Origin: Lachnospiraceae bacterium
GTDB taxonomy: Bacteria > Bacillota > Clostridia > Lachnospirales > Lachnospiraceae
Length of the DNA: 38,782 bases
Direction of reading: 5' to 3'
NCBI GenBank assembly: GCA_022769665.1
Contig: JALEIR010000026.1
Location: 1-38,782 of the forward strand
Shown: piece by piece, positions 33,483 through 38,782 of the stretch
Layout: every line of letters begins with the position of its first letter
Position numbering within the stretch: the first letter of the stretch is position 1
Position numbers and translations under genes: made by a program
Notes under the pieces: model-generated
The model's database searches: none
The model's input: the letters and a program-made list of their open reading frames with translations, nothing else
What the model was told of the DNA's origin: nothing

Positions 33483-34573
33483 TTCTGTATTTGTTTATTA
33501 CGGCACTGACCGTTGCTATGGCTTTTTTTGTCAACAGTGCCTATGTGGGACAACAGAATAGCAGAAGCGGCAGAGAGCGCCAGAGATTTTTAAACCTTTT
33601 GTTGGTGATGGGAATCTTTGTGATTTTGTTTGCGCTTTCGGCATTGCGCATCGGCATTGGGAACGATTACTGGACCTATCGGGATACCTTTAAATATATA
33701 TGGGGTGGTGACAGGAAAATTTCCTATGAGCCGGGTTTTCAGTATCTGGTTCTTTTTCTGCAGAAGATTTTCGGCTTTGACAACTATCGGGTTATCTTCG
33801 CTGTTATGGCTTTCCTGACCTGTGCCTTTTTCCTGAAAGGAATGTATGACACCTCAGATTGGTTTGTCATGACGTTCATTCTTTTTATGGCAAACGGTTT
33901 TTATTTCATGAGCTTTAGCAATGTCCGCTATTATCTTGCATTGGCTGTCAGTACTTTTGCCATGAAGTATGTGTTGCGGAAGGATTTCGTAAAGTTCGTG
34001 TTTTGGATACTGTTGGGGGCTCTTTTCCACAAGACTATCCTGTTGGTCATTCCGGTGTATCTGGCAGCTTATTATCTGAAGTGGAACAGGAAGACTGTTT
34101 GGCTGATTCCTGCGGTGTGTTGCGCGCTTCTTGCGGGTAAGCCGTTGATTCGAAAGCTGTTATTTGTTTTTTATCCCTATTATCAGGGAAATTTGATTCT
34201 GGATGTGGAGTCTGTTTCCTACATTAATATTGCAAAGTGCCTGGCCATTCTTATTTTTGCGTTGCTTTTCTATAAGAAAGGTGTAAAAGGAAATCCGAAG
34301 GCGGAGATGTGTTTCAACCTGAATTTGTTCGCAACAATTATCTACAGTTTTGGATATTACATTTTGCAGACCTCGCGTATCTGCTATTATATGGTGCTGG
34401 GACAGATTTTTTTAGTGCCGCTGGTATTGCGGAGTATCGAGAATAAGTTACTCCGAAGACTGTGTGTGGGAGCAATTCTTGTGGCATATTTACTGTATTT
34501 TCTGGTGTTTTTGGAACGTGGCAGGCAGGATGGAATCCTGATTCTGCCCTACATGACCTGGCTGTTCACTTAG
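33479..34573 (+). CDS. epsG: EpsG-family membrane protein (putative polysaccharide polymerase)
   Basis: 364 residues, ATG overlapping the preceding stop. About 10 membrane segments with the EpsG layout: 'ALSALRIGIGNDYWTYRDTF' near residue 53, 'EPGFQYLVLFLQKIFGFDNYRVIFAVMAFLT' and 'FHKTILLVIPVYLAAYYLKW'. EpsG proteins in Bacillus and Wzy-like proteins in other cell envelopes join repeat units outside the membrane. It is the last gene of the seven-gene operon and fits the Wzz-like protein just upstream. Confidence 0.85.
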   Translation: MILYLFITALTVAMAFFVNSAYVGQQNSRSGRERQRFLNLLLVMGIFVILFALSALRIGIGNDYWTYRDTFKYIWGGDRKISYEPGFQYLVLFLQKIFGFDNYRVIFAVMAFLTCAFFLKGMYDTSDWFVMTFILFMANGFYFMSFSNVRYYLALAVSTFAMKYVLRKDFVKFVFWILLGALFHKTILLVIPVYLAAYYLKWNRKTVWLIPAVCCALLAGKPLIRKLLFVFYPYYQGNLILDVESVSYINIAKCLAILIFALLFYKKGVKGNPKAEMCFNLNLFATIIYSFGYYILQTSRICYYMVLGQIFLVPLVLRSIENKLLRRLCVGAILVAYLLYFLVFLERGRQDGILILPYMTWLFT

Positions 34574-34629
34574 TGGATGTAAAAGTATGTAACTGCTTAC
34601 AGAAATAATCCCCTATATTTGGCATTATT

Positions 34630-34653
34630 GCAGTGTATGCTGCTTGTTTTTTT
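34630..34653 (+). terminator. weak terminator after the glycan operon
   Basis: GCAG and CTGC form a four-pair stem with a six-base loop, followed by TTGTTTTTTTC. The stem is short, so read-through into ppdK is possible. Confidence 0.35.
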
Positions 34654-34715
34654 CATATAAAATATGCTATTTTTTACAAAAACAGTAAGTCCGTCAAATA
34701 TTTATCAATTTCGGC

Positions 34716-34744
34716 TTGATATTCTATGACTGAATTGATAAAAT
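34716..34744 (+). promoter_or_regulatory. promoter of ppdK
   Basis: TTGATA at 34716-34721 and TAAAAT at 34739-34744 with a 17-base spacer. Transcription would begin near 34751, leaving a leader of about 90 bases. Confidence 0.6.
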
Positions 34745-34760
34745 AGATGAGTACGGAATG

Positions 34761-34805
34761 AATAGTTCGACTAATAGCACAAAGCAGCCGAACTATTTTC
34801 GGCTG
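34761..34805 (+). promoter_or_regulatory. ppdK leader with two competing hairpins
   Basis: AATAGTTCG (34761-34769) pairs perfectly with CGAACTATT (34789-34797). CAGCCGAA (34785-34792) pairs perfectly with TTCGGCTG (34798-34805). The two stems share bases 34789-34792 (and the loop), so they cannot form together. The second is followed by TTTAAAAATCT, a short T-run, and looks like a weak terminator or a stem that hides nothing. The first would act as its anti-stem. No ligand or protein is recognised. Confidence 0.5.
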
Positions 34806-34840
34806 TTTAAAAATCTAAATTGAAAGGAAGAAACACGAGA

Positions 34841-37480
34841 ATGAAAAAATGGGTGTACTTATTCAGTGAAGGTGACATGAGCATGCGTAACCTTCTGGGT
34901 GGTAAGGGTGCTAACCTGGCTGAGATGACAAGCATTGGTCTGCCTGTTCCTCAGGGCTTCACCATTACAACCGAGGCTTGTACTCAGTACTATGAGGATG
35001 GCCGCAAGATTAATGACGAAATCATGGGTCAGACCATGGAGTATGTAGCTGAGATGGAGAGAATCAACGGCAAGAAGTTTGGAGATTTGAAGAATCCTCT
35101 GCTTGTTTCCGTTCGTTCCGGTGCCCGTGCATCCATGCCCGGTATGATGGATACCATCTTGAACCTGGGTCTGAATGACGAGGTTGTTGCCGCTATGATT
35201 GCAGGCAACCCCGATCCTGCATTTGAGCGTTTTGTATATGATTCCTACAGACGTTTCATCCAGATGTTCTCCGATGTCGTTATGGAGGTTGGTAAGAAGT
35301 ATTTCGAGCAGCTGATCGACAAGATGAAGGAAGAGAAGGGTGTTAAGTATGACGTTGATCTGACTGCTGCGGATCTTAAGACTTTGGCTGAGCAGTTCAA
35401 GGCTGAGTACAAGAAGCAGCTGGGCAAGGATTTCCCTTCCGACCCTGTAGAGCAGTTGAAGCTGGCTATCGAGGCTGTGTTCCGTTCCTGGGACAATCCT
35501 CGTGCAAATGTATATCGTCGTGACAACGATATCCCTTATTCCTGGGGTACCGCTGTAAACGTAATGCCCATGGTATTCGGTAACCTGAATAATGAGTCCG
35601 GTACCGGTGTTGCATTTACCCGTGATCCTGCAACCGGCGAGAAGAAGCTGATGGGTGAGTTCCTGAAGAACGCACAGGGCGAGGACGTTGTAGCAGGTGT
35701 TCGTACACCTATGCCTATCGCTCAGATGGAGCAGGAGTTCCCTGAGGCATACGCTGAGTTCATCAAGGTTTGCGAAACTCTTGAGAATCATTACCATGAT
35801 ATGCAGGATATGGAGTTTACTGTTGAAAACAGAAAGCTGTACATGCTGCAGTGCCGTAACGGTAAGAGAACTGCACAGGCAGCTTTGAAGATTGCATGTG
35901 ACCTGGTTGACGAGGGACATAAGACCGAGGCAGAAGCTGTTGCAATGATCGATCCTCGTAATCTGGACACTCTGCTTCATCCTCAGTTCGATGCTGCTGC
36001 ATTGAAGGCTGCTACCCCTCTTGGAAAAGGCCTTGGCGCTTCTCCCGGAGCTGCATGCGGTAAGGTTGTGTTTACTGCTGAAGATGCTGAGAAGTGGGCT
36101 GCAAAGGGTGAGAAGGTTGTTCTGGTTCGTCTGGAGACTTCTCCCGAAGATATCACCGGCATGAAGGTTTCTCAGGGTATCCTGACTGTTCGTGGCGGTA
36201 TGACCTCCCACGCAGCAGTTGTTGCACGTGGTATGGGTACCTGCTGTGTATCCGGCTGTGGCGACATTGCTATGGACGAGGTAAATAAGAAGTTTACTCT
36301 TGCAGGACAGGAGTTCCACGAGGGAGATTACATTTCTATCGACGGTACTACCGGTAATATCTATGCAGGACAGATTAAGACTGTTGACGCTACCATCGCC
36401 GGCGAATTTGGCCGTGTAATGGCATGGGCTGACAAGTATAGAAAGCTGAAGGTTCGTACCAACGCTGATACACCCGCAGATGCAAAGAAGGCTCGCGAGC
36501 TGGGCGCTGAAGGTATCGGTCTTTGCCGTACCGAGCATATGTTCTTTGAAGAGGACAGAATTGCAGCATTCCGTGAGATGATTTGTTCCGATACCGTAGA
36601 AGAGAGAGAAGCAGCTCTGGAAAAGATTCTTCCTTATCAGCAGGGCGACTTCAAGGCTCTGTATGAGGCTCTGGAAGGAAATCCTGTTACCATCCGTTTC
36701 CTGGATCCCCCTCTTCACGAGTTTGTTCCTACTGAGGAAGCAGACATTGAGAAGCTGGCTAAGGCTCAGGGCAAGTCTGTTGAGACCATCAAGAACATCA
36801 TCGCTTCCCTGCATGAGTTCAATCCCATGATGGGTCACAGAGGATGCCGTCTGGCTGTTACTTATCCTGAAATCGCTAAGATGCAGACCAAGGCTGTTAT
36901 CCGTGCTGCAATCGAAGTGAAGAAGGCTCATCCTGATTGGAATGTTAAGCCTGAAATCATGATTCCTTTGGTTTGCGAAGTGAAGGAGCTTAAGTTCGTT
37001 AAGAATGTAGTTGTTGAGACCGCTGACGCTGAAATCGCAGCAGCAGGTGTTAAACTCGAGTACGAAGTAGGTACCATGATTGAGATTCCCCGTGCAGCTC
37101 TGACCGCTGACGAAATTGCAAAGGAAGCTGACTTCTTCTGCTTCGGTACCAACGACCTGACCCAGATGACCTTCGGCTTCTCCCGTGATGATGCCGGCAA
37201 GTTCCTGAATGCTTACTATGACACCAAGATTTTCGAGAACGATCCTTTTGCAAAGCTGGATCAGACCGGTGTCGGCAAGCTGATGGAAATGTCCATCAAG
37301 TTGGGCAAGCCTGTTAATCCTAAGCTGCATGTAGGTATCTGTGGTGAGCACGGCGGAGATCCTTCTTCCGTAGAGTTCTGCCACAAGATTGGTCTGGATT
37401 ACGTTTCCTGTTCTCCTTTCCGTGTGCCTATCGCAAGACTGGCAGCAGCGCAGGCAGCTATCGCCGAGTCACGTCAGTAA
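34841..37480 (+). CDS. ppdK: pyruvate, phosphate dikinase
   Basis: 879 residues from ATG 34841; AAAGGA is upstream at a slightly long spacing. It interconverts pyruvate, ATP and Pi with PEP, AMP and PPi, the main PEP-to-pyruvate route in many clostridia. Residues 1-340 are the nucleotide-binding domain ('MRNLLGGKGANLAEM', 'VRSGARASMPGMMDTILNLG'). The phospho-His domain has GGMTSHAAVVARGMGTCC with the swivelling His at about 457. The C-terminal PEP/pyruvate barrel ends with catalytic Cys in CGEHGGDPSS near 833. The sequence reads very like the Clostridium symbiosum enzyme. Codon use (CGT, GCT, CTG) is more biased than in neighbours, which fits high expression. Confidence 0.97.
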   Translation: MKKWVYLFSEGDMSMRNLLGGKGANLAEMTSIGLPVPQGFTITTEACTQYYEDGRKINDEIMGQTMEYVAEMERINGKKFGDLKNPLLVSVRSGARASMPGMMDTILNLGLNDEVVAAMIAGNPDPAFERFVYDSYRRFIQMFSDVVMEVGKKYFEQLIDKMKEEKGVKYDVDLTAADLKTLAEQFKAEYKKQLGKDFPSDPVEQLKLAIEAVFRSWDNPRANVYRRDNDIPYSWGTAVNVMPMVFGNLNNESGTGVAFTRDPATGEKKLMGEFLKNAQGEDVVAGVRTPMPIAQMEQEFPEAYAEFIKVCETLENHYHDMQDMEFTVENRKLYMLQCRNGKRTAQAALKIACDLVDEGHKTEAEAVAMIDPRNLDTLLHPQFDAAALKAATPLGKGLGASPGAACGKVVFTAEDAEKWAAKGEKVVLVRLETSPEDITGMKVSQGILTVRGGMTSHAAVVARGMGTCCVSGCGDIAMDEVNKKFTLAGQEFHEGDYISIDGTTGNIYAGQIKTVDATIAGEFGRVMAWADKYRKLKVRTNADTPADAKKARELGAEGIGLCRTEHMFFEEDRIAAFREMICSDTVEEREAALEKILPYQQGDFKALYEALEGNPVTIRFLDPPLHEFVPTEEADIEKLAKAQGKSVETIKNIIASLHEFNPMMGHRGCRLAVTYPEIAKMQTKAVIRAAIEVKKAHPDWNVKPEIMIPLVCEVKELKFVKNVVVETADAEIAAAGVKLEYEVGTMIEIPRAALTADEIAKEADFFCFGTNDLTQMTFGFSRDDAGKFLNAYYDTKIFENDPFAKLDQTGVGKLMEMSIKLGKPVNPKLHVGICGEHGGDPSSVEFCHKIGLDYVSCSPFRVPIARLAAAQAAIAESRQ

Positions 37481-37609
37481 AAGATGCAAGCTGTTTTTTG
37501 GGAACTTTTGAAATCTCCAAAGATTTCATGAGGAAGAGCGGAAAGCTATATTATGGCGACCACCGTGCATTCCGGTTCCCGGAAAAGCTTGAATTTAAGC
37601 TATTTCTAG
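37481..37609 (+). other. hairpin-rich spacer after ppdK
   Basis: No gene. Several short perfect stems are present, for example GAAATC/GATTTC around 37510-37527 and TTCCGG/CCGGAA around 37571-37585. They lie before the strong terminator and could be 3' stability structures. No known RNA family is recognised. Confidence 0.35.
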
Positions 37610-37645
37610 TATAGGGAGTCTGTTAAAGACTCCCTATATTTTTTT
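37610..37645 (+). terminator. strong Rho-independent terminator after ppdK
   Basis: TATAGGGAGTCT (37610-37621) and AGACTCCCTATA (37627-37638) form a perfect 12-pair stem with loop GTTAA, followed by seven T at 37639-37645. Confidence 0.9.
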
Positions 37646-37710
37646 ATCTAAAAATATAAGGTGCTATAAACGGATTAGTATATCTGAATCTGTTGTTTGC
37701 ATTTTTTTGA

Positions 37711-37756
37711 AGCGTTCGAGGTATTTTAACAAGAAAATTCCCCGAGCGCTTTTTTG
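37711..37756 (+). terminator. hairpin with T-run upstream of the XRE gene
   Basis: AGCGTTCGAGG (37711-37721) pairs with CCCCGAGCGCT (37740-37750), with one G-U and one mismatch, and is followed by six T. It may be a terminator or a leader attenuator for the XRE gene whose ATG is 55 bases further on. Confidence 0.5.
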
Positions 37757-37771
37757 CGTTTGGGGCAAAAG

Positions 37772-37787
37772 CGGCAACATGTTGCCG
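37772..37787. promoter_or_regulatory. 16-bp perfect palindrome, probable XRE operator
   Basis: CGGCAACATGTTGCCG is a perfect palindrome that ends three bases before the GAAGGAGG ribosome binding site of the XRE gene. Its length and symmetry fit a dimeric HTH repressor, most simply autoregulation. Confidence 0.5.
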
Positions 37788-37805
37788 GTTGAAGGAGGTT
37801 TGAAA

Positions 37806-38141
37806 ATGTCAGTATTTACGGCAAAAAAGCTTAAAGAGGCAAGAAGTGCAGCTGGTTTTTCACAGGAAGAGGCTGCGAAAAAGATGAAGATAAGTGAAAG
37901 AAAGCTTAGGTCAATCGAGGCGAATGAGCATCCAATATCAGTTGATGATGTCTTGGACTTTGCAAAACTGTACAAGGTAGATGTGAGAGAATTAATCTTG
38001 GAATCATATGTTGAGGAAAAAGAGGAACTAATCTTGTGTAATCGATATGGTTCGTTCCCAAAGCTCTTTGATCAGCTGTCTGATAGAGACAAGGAAGATG
38101 TGGTGTGGGTAATCAAACAAAGAATTAAAGGTTCTATATAA
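37806..38141 (+). CDS. XRE-family HTH regulator
   Basis: 111 residues from ATG 37806, with GAAGGAGG upstream; a longer frame from 37707 runs through the hairpin and is unlikely. The HTH (residues 6-60) reads 'AKKLKEARSAAGFSQEEAAKKMKISERKLRSIEANEHPISVDDVLDFAKLYKVD'. The tail (65-111) is short, charged and helical ('FPKLFDQLSDRDKEDVVWVIKQRIK'), like many small plasmid/phage-type regulators. Palindromes lie on both sides of it. The target is unknown; the neighbouring ankyrin-type HTH gene is an obvious candidate. Confidence 0.88.
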   Translation: MSVFTAKKLKEARSAAGFSQEEAAKKMKISERKLRSIEANEHPISVDDVLDFAKLYKVDVRELILESYVEEKEELILCNRYGSFPKLFDQLSDRDKEDVVWVIKQRIKGSI

Positions 38142-38161
38142 TATATGCTAATAACATATAT
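38141..38161. repeat. short inverted repeat after the XRE gene
   Basis: ATATATG (38141-38147) and CATATAT (38155-38161) are separated by seven bases. The inner half-site CATAT recurs in the larger inverted repeat at 38176-38204, so both may be recognised by one protein. Confidence 0.35.
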
Positions 38162-38171
38162 GAAAATATAG

Positions 38172-38204
38172 TATAATAAGCATATGCAAATAGCATATGC
38201 TTAT
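38172..38204 (+). promoter_or_regulatory. 12-bp inverted repeat overlapping a TATAAT -10 box
   Basis: ATAAGCATATGC (38176-38187) is repeated in inverted form as GCATATGCTTAT (38193-38204) with a five-base loop. Each arm contains the palindrome GCATATGC. A perfect TATAAT is at 38172-38177, overlapping the first arm, though no good -35 is seen upstream. This is a likely operator/promoter for the HTH/ankyrin gene; as RNA it would also be a hairpin. Confidence 0.5.
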
Positions 38205-38272
38205 TTATTATATACGATGAAGATGGCGGAGTGTATGCTTATATCAAGTAAGTGAAATGGAGGTATCCCTCA

Positions 38273-38782
38273 ATGTATAGAACAGAGGAAAGCGGCAAAA
38301 TAGGTGAATATATTGGAAAACTGATTGCTAGGAAGTATGGCGCAGATCGTCAGTTTGCAATTGAGTATATAAAGTTAAGAGATGGGATAGATGAAGAGCC
38401 TGCCTCAGACGAAATTCAACGTGTAGCAAACAAAATATGCCAGATGAAAAAAATCGGAAAAGGAATACAGATTAGTGACTTGCCAATCCTTTCAGAGTTA
38501 TTAGAGGTATCTGTTGACAGTATTCTCAGCGCCGGAAAGGTAGCAAAGCCTGCACCTACAAGAACGACAAATTATTCTGTTGCCTTTTCTAAAGACAAAA
38601 AGGTTTGGCAGGAATATATCGACAGACCGGATAGGCTTATACTTAATGAAGACGAATATGGAAAAAATGTAATCGACTATGCTATAGAGTTTGGCAATTA
38701 TGGTCTCATAAAATATTTGATAGATAACGATTATATTTATTTGATTGATGAGGATCAGCAAAAATATTGGGGAACATTTGGA
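38273..38782 (+). CDS. HTH/ankyrin-like protein (partial, runs off the window)
   Basis: The first 170 codons are open to the last base, with GGAGG nine bases before ATG 38273. Residues 1-85 resemble a divergent HTH region ('EYIGKLIARKYGADRQFAIEYIKLR', 'SDLPILSELLEVSVDSILSAG'). Residues 100-170 start an ankyrin-like repeat ('ILNEDEYGKNVIDYAIEFGNYGLIKYLIDNDYIY'). I recognise this layout from Lachnospiraceae HTH proteins with ankyrin repeats, whose function is unknown. The C-terminus is missing. Confidence 0.8.
   Translation, partial: MYRTEESGKIGEYIGKLIARKYGADRQFAIEYIKLRDGIDEEPASDEIQRVANKICQMKKIGKGIQISDLPILSELLEVSVDSILSAGKVAKPAPTRTTNYSVAFSKDKKVWQEYIDRPDRLILNEDEYGKNVIDYAIEFGNYGLIKYLIDNDYIYLIDEDQQKYWGTFG

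Noticed and set aside
34859..37384. An 841-codon open frame on the minus strand opposite ppdK
   Set aside because: It is an antisense shadow of ppdK caused by its strongly biased codon use. The product reads as low-complexity Ser/Leu/His-rich text with no domain, and ppdK is certain on the plus strand.
38501..38761. An 86-codon minus-strand frame near the right edge
   Set aside because: It lies opposite the HTH/ankyrin gene, which has a good ribosome binding site and a long open frame.

Overview
The window looks like a chromosomal segment of a low-to-mid GC anaerobic Firmicute, most likely a Lachnospiraceae-type Clostridium. Evidence: strong AGGAGG ribosome binding sites, a clostridial-type pyruvate phosphate dikinase, a clostridial folate cluster, DUF5050 and DUF2087 proteins, and an ankyrin-type HTH protein at the right edge. 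I see no rRNA, tRNA, CRISPR array, insertion sequence or prophage. All family calls are from reading the translated sequence, not from database searches.

Layout. 1-2300: the tail of an unknown gene, a PH-domain-like protein, a MATE exporter and a convergent CmpB-like membrane protein. 2423-6523: a folate operon (folC, folE, an HD-domain phosphohydrolase, folP, and a fused folB-folK). 6544-8163: two tandem DUF2087 genes, one an HTH regulator that seems to have lost its 5' end and one a DUF2087/P-loop kinase-like protein split by a one-base frameshift. 8212-10226: a Gx-type membrane transporter and a NusG-domain-II protein, divergent from a lipoprotein ApbE flavin transferase. 10261-11708: an orphan SmtB/ArsR metal sensor and a DUF5050 lipid- or membrane-anchored propeller. 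11908-19469: pheA, then a polyphosphate operon (DUF815 AAA ATPase, ppx with HD domain, ppk1, maf, HAD phosphatase). 19595-26394: a small acidic protein, a membrane HD-GYP protein, a PHP phosphoesterase, an ABC-F ATPase, an MFS carrier and a GDPD phosphodiesterase.

26578-28043 is a decayed island: an XRE/TPR regulator broken by frameshifts and followed by small membrane-protein and Cys-containing ORFs. 28152-34573 is a seven-gene, tightly coupled surface-glycan operon: GT2, paired small EamA/SMR half-transporters, a GT-C-like membrane protein, a UDP-galactopyranose-mutase-like FAD protein, a Wzz-like protein with a degenerate tyrosine-kinase-like tail, and EpsG. 34716-37645 holds ppdK with a promoter, a leader with two mutually exclusive hairpins, and a strong terminator. 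37806-38782 holds two HTH proteins with palindromic putative operators.

The points I would look at first are the HD protein as a candidate for the missing dihydroneopterin triphosphate hydrolysis step, the glycan operon (GT2 without the usual DxD, catalytically empty BY-kinase-like domain on Wzz), the ppdK leader switch, and the DUF2087/kinase locus with its single-base lesion.
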